This document shows, piece by piece, positions 8,913 through 19,276 of a stretch of DNA of 64,000 bases. Position numbers and translations under genes: made by a program. Location: NCBI RefSeq assembly GCF_033705735.1, contig NZ_CP131131.1:1798001-1862000 (forward strand), written 5' to 3'. The stretch comes from Shinella zoogloeoides. GTDB taxonomy: Bacteria; Pseudomonadota; Alphaproteobacteria; Rhizobiales; Rhizobiaceae. The notes beneath the pieces were generated by a model, which was given only the letters and a program-made list of their open reading frames with translations, ran no database searches and was not told the origin of the DNA. Every line of letters starts with the position of its first letter. The first letter of the stretch is position 1.

Positions 8913-8924
8913 ATGGTTAACCAT
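8913..8924. repeat. 12-bp perfect palindrome between bcsB and the TPR gene
   Basis: ATGGTTAACCAT is a perfect palindrome just after the bcsB stop, in the 157-bp gap before the TPR gene. This gap is the largest inside the cellulose operon, and a site here could serve a second promoter or a regulator. It could also be chance; no partner copy was found. Confidence 0.25.
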
Positions 8925-8938
8925 GGGTAAACGGACGG

Positions 8939-11326
8939 TCATGAGCCGCGCCCGAAGCGGTTGAGCAGCGCCGATGTGGCAATACCCAGCAGGATCGACA
9001 GACCGCAGAACGCCACCGCATAGGCAAGGATGTTTGAGGAAAGCCAGTTTGCCGCCACCAGACGCATGTTGGAAAATGTCCAGGGTTGCGTGGTGACGAA
9101 GCGGGCGCGATTGACCGGACGAACGTCGAGCAGCTCCTTCCCGTCTTTGCTTTCCAGACTCGCATAGCCACCGAGCTGCTGCCAGCGCGTGTCCTGTGCG
9201 AGAGCATCCATTCCGGTCCGCAGGGCGTCTCCCGTCGGTGCCGCGAGCACCGTCCATGCGCCGGTCTGTTCCGGGCTGTCGCCCTGCGCGACAAGGAAGC
9301 CTGCGCTGGCATCGGGAAGAATCTCCTGTTCGGGACCCGGCAGGAGGCGCAGGGAGGAGAAGGATATGTCGAAGGTGCTGTGCAGCCATTCCTCGAAGGC
9401 GGTGATCTGCCCGCGCCAGGAGCCGGTTCGCACGCGCGACTGCCATTCGTTGAACGCGTCCTGTGTCGCGCGCTGCTGTCCGCCGCCGGCCGCCGCGCCC
9501 CAGGACGATGCGCTCTCGCCGGCAATATGTGTCTGGGCGAGCACGAGCGGGGGAAGCTGCGAAATGGTGCCGACGAGGATCGCGTTGCGCTCCCCGATGG
9601 CGAGCGCCGAGGCTTCCGGCCGAATCTGCAGCACCCGGCCGCTCGCGACCGCCACCTTGCCGAGGAAGGTCGCGCCCGCCGAAAGCGTATCGCCATCCAG
9701 CCGGTCGAGATAGAGCGCAACCGGATCGGTCAAACCGTTATAGGGAAAGCCGGTGCCGGAAAGCGCATCGAGATTCGGAAGCTGCGCCATGCGGGCAAAG
9801 CGCGGCATGCGCAGCTCGGACGTATCGAACAGTGCGAAGCGGGGCTCCGGCAGGGCGCTGGCCCCCGGCGCGCAGACCGCATCCGCCTGCGTCCGCAGGA
9901 TCGTCTCGACGTCGATGCGGTTGGGGCCGGGGCGGAAGTGGCGCATGGTCACGCGGATCGGCAGATGCCGGAAGATTCCGCCGCCGCTGTTGGTGATCGG
10001 CACGGTGGAGGCGATATTGCCGTTGACATAGATGTCGATATGGCTGCCCGGCAGCACCTCGGAGGAATAGGCGGCATCGAGCATCAGCGTCGCCTCGCCA
10101 TAGGCGTCGGCATAGAAGTCCGACGGTATGCCGATGTCGAAGCCGGTGCGGAAACGCCGGCCGCTGAATTCGCTGGTGGGCACGCCGAGCGAAGAGAAGG
10201 TCAGCGCCGCCTCGCCCGTGACGAGCGGCATTTCCGCGGCATTGCGCTGGCGCACGCTGAGCGCCTCGCGCGTGACGCCGAGCGGCCGGTCGACGGGCGA
10301 GACGACGCCCTCCACCGCACCCTCGATCGAAGGCCAGCTCGGCCCGCTCAGCACGAAGACCTTCCGCCCGCCGGGCGCATCGACGAAGGTCGCGAGCGCC
10401 GCCGTCTGCGCCGAGGCCGGCAGGGCGGGCAGCAGCGGCGAGAGGTCTCCGGCGGTGCCGACGAGCACGGTCAGTTCGCCCGCCTCGGCCTTTTCGGGCA
10501 GGGCGTTGACGATATCGAAGGTCTGGTTCGGCATCTTCGCCATCAGCGCCAGCCCCTGGCTGAGACGCATCAGGGCGTTCGTGGCGGCGGGCTGGCCCAT
10601 CTCCGGCACGACCATGCGGAACTTCGTCCGGCCCGTCGGTCCGAGGCCCACGGCGGCGATGTCGTCGGTCGTCAGCAGGGCGCCGCCCTTGTCCGCCGGC
10701 AGGGTCAGGTACGTGCGCGCGGGATCGACGGCCGTCCACAGGTCATAGGTCGACTGGATCGTGCAGTCGGTACGGTGACGCTGCGCGACGCTGAAGGTCA
10801 CGCGGTTGACGCCCGGCCGCAGCAGGCCGGGCGTCAGCGGGAGGCGCATGTCCGTCGTACCCTCGGGCGACTGAACCGCCATTTCTTTCACCGGCACGTC
10901 GTTGATGGTGACCGTGAATTTCGAGGCTTCCGGCGCGACCACCACCGCGTTTGAATATCCGATGCTGATGGCATCCGCGCCGGCGGCCTGCTCCTTGGTC
11001 AGGAAGACCGGAAAGGAGCGGCTTGCCATCTCCCCTTCCAGAAGCAGGGTCTCCGCCGGAATGATGTAGCGCCGCACGGCGGGATCGACCGTCGCTGCCT
11101 TCTTTTCCGGTTCGCCGGTCTGCGTCACCGGCGTCTCGGCAAGAGGCGTCTCGGTAGCGGGCGTCTGTGTGGCAGGCTTCTCCTCCTCTATTGCCGTGGG
11201 CTTTTCGACAGCGGGGCCGCGCTCGCCGGACATGTCGAAGGGGGTCGCCTGCTCCTGCGCGAAGGCCGCGGAAGCCGAAAGGACGAGGGCAAGGCCGAAG
11301 GAAGCGGCGGTTTTGCGATAAGCCAT
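8939..11326 (-). CDS. bcsB: cellulose synthase regulatory/periplasmic subunit BcsB
   Basis: A 795-residue BcsB-family protein. It has a signal peptide (about residues 1-24, ending ASAAFA), a Pro/Thr/Glu-rich linker (about 25-70), a long periplasmic region of carbohydrate-binding and flavodoxin-like domains, and one C-terminal membrane helix (LAYAVAFCGLSILLGIATSALL) that would anchor it beside BcsA. BcsB guides the nascent glucan through the periplasm and is needed for synthase activity. The ATG at 11326 shares one base with the bcsA stop (TGATG), so the two are translationally coupled, as in most cellulose operons. A longer frame upstream is a shadow of bcsA. Confidence 0.9.
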   Translation of the reverse strand: MAYRKTAASFGLALVLSASAAFAQEQATPFDMSGERGPAVEKPTAIEEEKPATQTPATETPLAETPVTQTGEPEKKAATVDPAVRRYIIPAETLLLEGEMASRSFPVFLTKEQAAGADAISIGYSNAVVVAPEASKFTVTINDVPVKEMAVQSPEGTTDMRLPLTPGLLRPGVNRVTFSVAQRHRTDCTIQSTYDLWTAVDPARTYLTLPADKGGALLTTDDIAAVGLGPTGRTKFRMVVPEMGQPAATNALMRLSQGLALMAKMPNQTFDIVNALPEKAEAGELTVLVGTAGDLSPLLPALPASAQTAALATFVDAPGGRKVFVLSGPSWPSIEGAVEGVVSPVDRPLGVTREALSVRQRNAAEMPLVTGEAALTFSSLGVPTSEFSGRRFRTGFDIGIPSDFYADAYGEATLMLDAAYSSEVLPGSHIDIYVNGNIASTVPITNSGGGIFRHLPIRVTMRHFRPGPNRIDVETILRTQADAVCAPGASALPEPRFALFDTSELRMPRFARMAQLPNLDALSGTGFPYNGLTDPVALYLDRLDGDTLSAGATFLGKVAVASGRVLQIRPEASALAIGERNAILVGTISQLPPLVLAQTHIAGESASSWGAAAGGGQQRATQDAFNEWQSRVRTGSWRGQITAFEEWLHSTFDISFSSLRLLPGPEQEILPDASAGFLVAQGDSPEQTGAWTVLAAPTGDALRTGMDALAQDTRWQQLGGYASLESKDGKELLDVRPVNRARFVTTQPWTFSNMRLVAANWLSSNILAYAVAFCGLSILLGIATSALLNRFGRGS

Positions 11327-13491
11327 CACGACGCCTCCTTCCTGCCGCCCGTGAAGTTGCGCATGAGATAGATCAGGCCGCGGCTGGTCTGGTAGAGCGC
11401 GATGCCGAGGAACCAGAGCGATCCGCGCACGAGGCCGGGATTGTAGCGGCGCGAGACCTGGAAATCGCTCCACTGGTTCGAGTTGGCGAAGATCAGGTCG
11501 GCGACGAGGGAATGGTGCCTTGCCTCCTCCGGCATGAAGCGGCAGCCGACGGCGACGACACTGCCGAGGTTCTCCGTGTTGCGGATGTCGATGGGGAGCG
11601 TTTCCTGATGCTCGCTCCCATAGGGCGTGAAGCGGAGCGCCGCGTGGGCGCCGGGGGCCAGCTCCCCCTCCAGTCCGAAGACCTGCATGCGCGCGCCGTT
11701 GGCCGAGACGTTCTCCAGCGTCCCCGGATATTCCCGTCCGTCATAGGAGAAGACGCAGCGGCGGTTGATGGTCACGCGGCGGCTCGCCGCCCGCTCGCTG
11801 CGCTCGGAGACGACGCCGAGCGCACACCCGGCGATGACGAGGTTGAGCAGGTTCCAGCCGCCGACGACGAAGGTGACGTCCGCCTTGTAGGGTTCCGAAT
11901 AGAAACGGTAGACGCTCATCAGGAAGGCGATGAACAGCACGGCGAAGATCACGAAGAACGGCCGGCTGATCTCCGACAGCCGCGCCACCTTGATCGATTC
12001 GTCCTTCGCCGTGACCTTGAATGTCGGCCTGGTCGGGTTGAGCATCACGGAGACGACGGCCGGCAGCAGATGCACGCTCTGCACATATTCGTAGAGCTCG
12101 GATATCCACGGCCAGCGGAACGAGCCGTAGAGATAGTTCTGCATCATCAGGTTCACGAGCATGTAGGCCAGCGTATAGCCGAGGAACTCGCCGCCGGAGG
12201 CGGTGAATATCTCCAGGTCGAAGAAGAGATAGAAGAGCGGCGCGAAGAGGAAGATCGTGCGCGGGAACGGGAACAGCCAGAACAGCGTCGAGGACATGTA
12301 GCAGAGGCGCTGCGGCACCGAGAGCCCGCTCTTGAAGAGCGGGAAGCGGAAGCGCAGGATCTGCATCATGCCCTGCGCCCAGCGGCTGCGCTGGCCGATG
12401 AAGCTGGCGAAGGTGGCGGGCTGCAGGCCGGCGATCAGCGGCTTGTCGACATAGACGCTGTTCCAGCCGCGGGAATGGAGCGCCAGCGCCGTCTCGCAGT
12501 CCTCGGTGATCGACAGGCCGCTGAAACCGCCCGCCTCGTTGAGCGCCGTGCGGCGCAGCACGGCCGCCGAGCCGCAGAAGAAGGCGGCATTCCACTTGTC
12601 GAGGCCGCGCTGGATGATGCCGTAGAACATCTCGTTCTCGCTCGGCATCGTCTCGAAGGTGCGCAGGTTCCGTTCCAGCGGGTCGGGATTCAGGAAGAAG
12701 TGCGGGGTCTGGACGAGGAAGAGCTTGGGATCGTCGCCGAAATAGCCGACCGTTTCGCGCAGGAAATCGCGCGCCGGGGCGTGGTCCGCATCGAAGACGG
12801 CGATGAGCTCGCCGGTCGAATGCTGCATGCCGTTGTTGAGGTTGCCGGCCTTCGCATGCTCGTTGCGGGCGCGGGTGAGATAGTTGACGCCGAGATCCTG
12901 GCAGAGCGCCTGCAACTCGCGGTGCCGGGCCTGCGCACCCTGGCCCTCGACGACCGCCGTGGCATTGCGCTTCTGCTCCGTGCCGCCGTCGTCGAGCAGC
13001 CATACCGTGAACCGGTCGGCGGGATAGTCCATCGCCTTGGCGGCGGCGAGCGTGTTGGCGAGGAGCGCGGCATCCTCGTTGTAGCTGGGCACGAAAACGT
13101 CGACGGAGGGGAGCCGGCCCTCATCGGCCATGCGGCTCTTGCGCGGTGGCAGCGGCATCGCGACGACGAAGAGGCTGAGCGCCAGCATCAGCACGCTGTA
13201 CATTTCCGCAAGGTAGAGCAGGAAGCCGGGAATGAAGTTCTCGAGCTGGTTCAGCGGCGGCAGGGTGCTCGTCGTGCGCCAGTAGACATAGCGCAGCACC
13301 ACGGCGGTGCCGAAGGCGAGCGCGATGAGCCGCCAGATGCCCTCGGCGCGCAGCACCTTGATCACCGCCATGAACGTGACCACGGCAATGCTGGCGATAA
13401 GCTGCGTCTGCAGATTGATGGGTAGTGTGATTACGAGGATCACGAGCGCGGACACGAGTGCCCACAGCATGATCGTACCGGTATATCTCAT
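11326..13491 (-). CDS. bcsA: cellulose synthase catalytic subunit BcsA (UDP-forming)
   Basis: A 721-residue GT2 family synthase that polymerises UDP-glucose into beta-1,4-glucan and exports it through its membrane helices. Visible order: N-terminal helices (about 5-115), glycosyltransferase domain with DDGG (167-170), DAD (234-236), TED (329-331) and QRSRW (367-371), further helices (about 400-560), then a C-terminal PilZ domain with RxxxR (R567-R571) and NxSxxG (N594-G599). The PilZ motifs indicate activation by cyclic di-GMP. It lies between bcsN and bcsB and is coupled to bcsB. All catalytic residues expected for the family are present. Confidence 0.95.
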   Translation of the reverse strand: MRYTGTIMLWALVSALVILVITLPINLQTQLIASIAVVTFMAVIKVLRAEGIWRLIALAFGTAVVLRYVYWRTTSTLPPLNQLENFIPGFLLYLAEMYSVLMLALSLFVVAMPLPPRKSRMADEGRLPSVDVFVPSYNEDAALLANTLAAAKAMDYPADRFTVWLLDDGGTEQKRNATAVVEGQGAQARHRELQALCQDLGVNYLTRARNEHAKAGNLNNGMQHSTGELIAVFDADHAPARDFLRETVGYFGDDPKLFLVQTPHFFLNPDPLERNLRTFETMPSENEMFYGIIQRGLDKWNAAFFCGSAAVLRRTALNEAGGFSGLSITEDCETALALHSRGWNSVYVDKPLIAGLQPATFASFIGQRSRWAQGMMQILRFRFPLFKSGLSVPQRLCYMSSTLFWLFPFPRTIFLFAPLFYLFFDLEIFTASGGEFLGYTLAYMLVNLMMQNYLYGSFRWPWISELYEYVQSVHLLPAVVSVMLNPTRPTFKVTAKDESIKVARLSEISRPFFVIFAVLFIAFLMSVYRFYSEPYKADVTFVVGGWNLLNLVIAGCALGVVSERSERAASRRVTINRRCVFSYDGREYPGTLENVSANGARMQVFGLEGELAPGAHAALRFTPYGSEHQETLPIDIRNTENLGSVVAVGCRFMPEEARHHSLVADLIFANSNQWSDFQVSRRYNPGLVRGSLWFLGIALYQTSRGLIYLMRNFTGGRKEAS

Positions 13492-13575
13492 GCACCGTCC
13501 TTCGCCGTCATAGCGCGTACGGGAAGACCTTATCCGCCATATCCTTAAGGAAAAATTAGGCGCAAATGCCTTGCG

Positions 13576-14529
13576 TCACCTGCAGGTTGCCGAACCCGCA
13601 GCGCCGGTCACGCAGACGGGCGACGGCACCACGACGGCCTCGCCTTCCGATGCCGCCGTCCCACCCGTCGGAGAAGGAACGATCACGCCATTACTGGTAT
13701 CGGTCGCCTCAACCTTGCGAACGGGCGCGCGCTCCTCGGCCCGATGGGTCGCCGGCACGCGCTGCTGCGTGCGGGCCGCGACCGGCACCTTGCGCTCCTC
13801 GAAGGGAACACGCAGCGGCTCCCCGCCGCCGACCTGACTATCGACGGAAGCGGGCGTGCCGTAGGGATTCCATGTCGCGCCGGAAAAGCCGCCAACGATG
13901 GTGTAGCCATACATCATCTCGACCAGATCCTTTTCCGAAGCCCCCGCCTGGCAGACGCGCAGGCGAATCTGGATCATGCCGAGGTCGCGCATCCTGTCGC
14001 GGTCGGCAACGTCCGAACGGATTTGCTGCCAGCCGTAGAGGCACCCGTCGTCGCCCGCGCCGCGGCCGTAGGCATAGCCGAACGGCCCGTAGCCGTTGCG
14101 CACGAAGTTGCTGGAGATCGGCAGGCTGCGGCCGGGAAAATAGGTGCGGATCTCCGCCCGGATCGCCGAATGCCGAACGGGCTTGAAGGCGAGCGTGCCA
14201 GCGGGCATCGCGACCGTCTGAGCCGGGCCGAAGGCCTGGATGCTCAGGAAATTCTGCCCGGAGGTCGCCGCGGATGTCGACAGGGCGACCTGCTGTTCGA
14301 CGGCATTGGTATATTGCCGCTGGACGACGCTGACGATGGAATAGGTGCCCGGCGCAGGCAGGACCAGTGCGCTCGAAGCCGGAACGATTGCCGACATCGT
14401 GGCAACACCCACGCCGGGGCGCGTCGTACATCCCGCCGCCGCCATCGCCGTGACCACCGCCAACACGGCGGCTTTGCCAAGGAGCGGTCCGCCGCGACGT
14501 GAAAAACGAATCTTCGCCGAATCTTCCAT
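13576..14529 (-). CDS. bcsN: cellulose biosynthesis protein BcsN (putative lipoprotein)
   Basis: A 317-residue protein with an N-terminal signal (about 15-36) ending in MAAAGC, a weak lipobox that suggests a lipoprotein. The region from about residue 40 (VATMSAIVPASSALVLPAPG) and the later FSGATWNPYG block match my recollection of the BcsN family, which marks rhizobial-type cellulose operons. It is the first gene of the operon, 84 bp upstream of bcsA. The molecular role of BcsN is not established. The ATG at 14529 gives the complete signal sequence but has no clear ribosome-binding site, so the start is somewhat uncertain. Confidence 0.75.
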   Translation of the reverse strand: MEDSAKIRFSRRGGPLLGKAAVLAVVTAMAAAGCTTRPGVGVATMSAIVPASSALVLPAPGTYSIVSVVQRQYTNAVEQQVALSTSAATSGQNFLSIQAFGPAQTVAMPAGTLAFKPVRHSAIRAEIRTYFPGRSLPISSNFVRNGYGPFGYAYGRGAGDDGCLYGWQQIRSDVADRDRMRDLGMIQIRLRVCQAGASEKDLVEMMYGYTIVGGFSGATWNPYGTPASVDSQVGGGEPLRVPFEERKVPVAARTQQRVPATHRAEERAPVRKVEATDTSNGVIVPSPTGGTAASEGEAVVVPSPVCVTGAAGSATCR

Positions 14530-14666
14530 GGCAAAGTCATAGTTCGCCTGCCGGCAAATAGGAATCCCCCGATATGCGCGCCGATTGATCAACCCGGCCG
14601 GCGAATTGCAGGCAAGACGGAACAGACCGGCCGCTTCGGGAAGGCGGCTCGGCCTCGAACCGCAGC

Positions 14667-15593
14667 CTATGCGGCTTCCAGCTCCACGCGGGCGTAGCGC
14701 TCTTCGAGGAGGGCGAACAGCCGGTCGTGATCGACATCGGTCATGACCAGGCAGTTCGGCGCGCGGCCGGCCAGCTCCCGCTTGGTGACGCTGACGACGC
14801 TCTGGCCTATGGCGAGGGGCGAAACGCAATCCACCTCGACGAAGCCTTCGACGCCGGAGAAGATTTCCGGCTCGATCAGATAGGCGATGACACAGGGATC
14901 GTGCAGGCAGGGATCGCCCGCACCATAGGCGTTCAGCATGTCGGCGATGATGCCGCCGACCCTGCCGAGGCGCTTCAGCCGCGCCGTCCGCTCCTGCGTG
15001 ATGATCGCCTTGTGGGTGACGTCGAGGCCGAACATCACCATGGGAACGCCGGAGGCCACGACCGCCTGGGCGGCATGGGGATCGAAGTAGAAGTTGAACT
15101 CCGCCCGCTCCTTGATGTTGCCCGGGCAGAAGGCCGCGCCGCCCATGAAGACGATGCGCCTGATCAGCGGCGCGATGCCGGGATCGATCGAGAGGGCGAC
15201 CGCGATATTGGTCATGGGGCCGAGGACGGCGAGCGTCACCTCGCCCGGCGCGGCACGCACCTGGTCGATGATGAACTGGACGGCGGTGCGTTCGGCCGGC
15301 GGGGAGGCCGGCTTCGGCAGGCCGATATCGCCGAGCCCGTCTTCACCGTGCACGGTGACGCCAGCGCGCTCGGGATAAAGCAGCGGACGGCCGCAGCCCT
15401 GGAAAACGGGAATATCCGTCCGGTTGGCGAGCTCGCAGATCAGCCGCGCATTCACCTCCGTCTTTTCGAGCGGGATATTGCCGGCGACAGCGGTGATGCC
15501 GAGGATCTCGACCTCGCTCGACCCGAAGGCGAGCAGGATGGCGGCGGCATCGTCGACGCCGGGATCACAATCGATGATAATACGTTCGGTCAT
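14667..15593 (-). CDS. nucleoside hydrolase (IunH/RihB family)
   Basis: A 308-residue N-ribohydrolase. The calcium-binding signature is complete near the N-terminus (IIIDCDPGVDDAAAILLA, residues 5-22), with further family blocks VLGPMTNIAVAL and FNFYFDPHAA and a late Asp-His pair (TDVDHDR). The family cleaves purine or pyrimidine ribonucleosides to base and ribose in the cytoplasm. It starts directly after the second permease stop with no gap, as the last gene of a BMP-type nucleoside importer operon. Import followed by hydrolysis is therefore the likely pathway. Purine or pyrimidine preference cannot be decided here. Confidence 0.9.
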   Translation of the reverse strand: MTERIIIDCDPGVDDAAAILLAFGSSEVEILGITAVAGNIPLEKTEVNARLICELANRTDIPVFQGCGRPLLYPERAGVTVHGEDGLGDIGLPKPASPPAERTAVQFIIDQVRAAPGEVTLAVLGPMTNIAVALSIDPGIAPLIRRIVFMGGAAFCPGNIKERAEFNFYFDPHAAQAVVASGVPMVMFGLDVTHKAIITQERTARLKRLGRVGGIIADMLNAYGAGDPCLHDPCVIAYLIEPEIFSGVEGFVEVDCVSPLAIGQSVVSVTKRELAGRAPNCLVMTDVDHDRLFALLEERYARVELEAA

Positions 15594-16568
15594 TCAACGC
15601 TCTTTCGTATAGGGTATGCCGCCGGCCTTCGGGGGAATGGCGCGGCCCATGAAGCCGGCCAGCAGAACCACCGTGAGGACATAGGGGAGAGACTGGACGA
15701 TCTGGGTGGAAAGCGCCGGCCCCAGCCCGAAATCGAAGGCCTGGAAGCGGATCGACAGGGCTTCGAGGAAGCCGAAGAGAAGGCAGGCGAAGAGGACGGG
15801 AACCGGCCGCCACTTGGCGAAGATCAGCGCCGCCAGCGCCATGTAGCCCTTGCCGGCGGACATTTCCCGCACGAAGCCCGCCGACTGGGCGATCGAGAGA
15901 TAGGCCCCGGCGATGCCGCAGAGGATAGCCCCGCAAAGCAGCGCGCGGTAGCGCAGCCAGTCGACGGAGATGCCGGCCGTATCGACCGCGGCGGGGTTTT
16001 CGCCGACGGCGCGAAGGCGGAGGCCGAACCGCGTGTGGTGGAACACCCACCACGTCACCGGCACCGCGGCGAAGGCGATGTAGACGAGGATGTTGTAGCC
16101 GGAAATGAGGTCGGCATAGATTGCCCCGAGGACGGGTACCGGGCGCATCTCCTCGGCAAAGGGCAATATCACCGTGGGGAAGCGTGCCTCCGGCTGGAGC
16201 TGCGGCGTCCTGCCGCCGAGCGCGAACCAGCCCACCGCGAGGAGAACCGTCAGGCCCGACGAGATGAAGTTGATCGCCACGCCGGAGATGATCTGGTTGC
16301 CCTGATGCGTCACCGAGGCAAAGCCGTGGATGAGGCTGAGAAGGACGGCGACGAGGATCGCGAAGACGAGGCCGACCCAGGCGGAATCGAACTGGTAGGC
16401 CGCCGCCGCCGCGGCGAAGGCCGCAAACAGCATCTTGCCTTCGAGGCCGATATCCCAGACGCCGGAGCGCTCGGAGAAGAGGCCGGCAAGCCCGCACAGG
16501 ACGAGCGGCACCGACAGGCGGAGCGTCGAGCTCAGCAGGAGGATGACCGTAGTGAGAAATTCCTGCAT
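15594..16568 (-). CDS. nucleoside ABC transporter permease (second subunit)
   Basis: A 324-residue integral membrane protein of the BPD_transp_2 family, matching the shorter permease of BMP-linked nucleoside importers. Motifs include ERSGVWDIGLEGKMLFAA (about 29-46), AVGENPAAVDTAGISVDWLRYRA and the C-terminal IPPKAGGIPYTKER. About eight to nine hydrophobic segments are visible. It is separated by 3 bases from the longer permease upstream and touches the nucleoside hydrolase downstream. It would pair with the longer permease to form the channel. Confidence 0.88.
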   Translation of the reverse strand: MQEFLTTVILLLSSTLRLSVPLVLCGLAGLFSERSGVWDIGLEGKMLFAAFAAAAAAYQFDSAWVGLVFAILVAVLLSLIHGFASVTHQGNQIISGVAINFISSGLTVLLAVGWFALGGRTPQLQPEARFPTVILPFAEEMRPVPVLGAIYADLISGYNILVYIAFAAVPVTWWVFHHTRFGLRLRAVGENPAAVDTAGISVDWLRYRALLCGAILCGIAGAYLSIAQSAGFVREMSAGKGYMALAALIFAKWRPVPVLFACLLFGFLEALSIRFQAFDFGLGPALSTQIVQSLPYVLTVVLLAGFMGRAIPPKAGGIPYTKER

Positions 16569-16571
16569 CGC

Positions 16572-17675
16572 TCAGGCCTCCCGTTTCGAGAAGCGGAAGA
16601 GATCGACCAGCGAATAGACCGAGCTTCGGAACATCAGGCTGAGCGCGCCCGCGAAGAGGATGACCAGCCCCTGGATGAGCATGATCAGCTCCCGCGTGAT
16701 GTTCGGCATCCAGAAGGAGATTTCCGCACCGCCCTGGTAGAGGACGCCGAAGAGGACCGAGGCGACCGCGATGCCGACCGGATGGCCGCGCCCCATGAGG
16801 GCGACCGCCACCCCGACCAAGCCGATGCCGGCCGGGAAATCGAGCTGCAGCTTGCCGAGGTCCCCCATCAGGATATTGACGCCGGCAAGGCCCGCCAGCG
16901 CGCCCGAGATCAGCATGCAGACGATGGTGATCTTGACGTAGCCGATGCCGGCATTGCGCGCCGCCGCGGGATTGGCGCCCGTCGCGCGGATCTCGAAGCC
17001 GAGCTTGGTCTTCCAGATGAGGACCCAGACGAAGACGGCGGCCGCGATGGCGATGAACAGGCTGATATTGAGCGGCGCCGTGCCGATATCGACGGGCAGG
17101 ATCTCGCCGAGCTTCGGCACGAGGCCGCCGGCATCGAAGAGGCGCGTCTGCGGCGCCATGCTGCCCGATTCCTTGATCAGGTTGACGAGCACGTAGATCA
17201 TGACCGACGAGGCGATGAAGTTGAACATGATCGTCGTGATGACGAGATGGCTGCCGCGCCTTGCCTGCAGATAGGCCGGAATGAAGGCCCAGGCCGCGCC
17301 GAACAGCATGCCGGCCATCGCCGCGGGCACGAGCGTCACGTACCAGGGAACGACCTTGTCGAGCGCCAGGCACACGAGCGCGATGCCGAGGCCGCCGAGA
17401 TAGGCCTGCCCTTCCGCGCCGATCGTGAAGAGGCCGGCATGCGACGCCACCGCGACCGCCAGCCCCGTGAACATGAAGCTGGTGGCGAAGTAGAGCGTGA
17501 AGCCGATCCCCTCGCCCGAGCCCAGCGAACCGCTGACGAGATAGCCCACCGCCTCCAGCGGGTTCTGGCCGACGAAGAGCACCACCAGCCCCGAGATCAG
17601 GAGCGCGACGGCGACATTCATGAGCGGCAGGATCGCGAAATCGACGATCTGCCTTATGTTGAGAAAGCTGGCCAC
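16572..17675 (-). CDS. nucleoside ABC transporter permease (first subunit)
   Basis: A 367-residue permease of the BMP-linked nucleoside importer type. GTG at 17675 is chosen because GGGGAGAGG lies just upstream and the frame then begins VASFLNIRQIVDFAILPL, directly after the ATPase stop; a longer in-frame start lies inside the ATPase gene. Typical features are the first helix, FTIGAEGQAYLGGLG near residue 80, and IRATGANPAAARNAGIGY. It is encoded between the double ATPase and the shorter permease in a compact leftward operon. Nucleoside specificity is inferred from the BMP-type binding protein and the hydrolase. Confidence 0.87.
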   Translation of the reverse strand: MASFLNIRQIVDFAILPLMNVAVALLISGLVVLFVGQNPLEAVGYLVSGSLGSGEGIGFTLYFATSFMFTGLAVAVASHAGLFTIGAEGQAYLGGLGIALVCLALDKVVPWYVTLVPAAMAGMLFGAAWAFIPAYLQARRGSHLVITTIMFNFIASSVMIYVLVNLIKESGSMAPQTRLFDAGGLVPKLGEILPVDIGTAPLNISLFIAIAAAVFVWVLIWKTKLGFEIRATGANPAAARNAGIGYVKITIVCMLISGALAGLAGVNILMGDLGKLQLDFPAGIGLVGVAVALMGRGHPVGIAVASVLFGVLYQGGAEISFWMPNITRELIMLIQGLVILFAGALSLMFRSSVYSLVDLFRFSKREA

Positions 17676-17676
17676 C

Positions 17677-19218
<1,542 letters not shown>

Positions 19219-19243
19219 GGCCTCCTCCAGACTATGCTTGGAA

Positions 19244-19268
19244 GGGCAGGCGCCTTAAACGCCTGCCC
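19244..19268 (-). other. intercistronic stem-loop behind the nucleoside-binding protein gene
   Basis: Nine-base arms GGGCAGGCG and CGCCTGCCC with a 7-base loop lie between the binding-protein stop and the ATPase start. No U-run follows on the transcribed strand. Such hairpins commonly protect the 3 prime end of binding-protein mRNA or attenuate read-through. Confidence 0.6.
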
Positions 19269-19276
19269 GCCGTTCC

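Noticed and set aside
14577..14666. Possible hairpin terminator between the nucleoside hydrolase and bcsN
   Set aside because: The GCCGC/GGCGGC pairing is short and imperfect with no U-run, so I did not list it.
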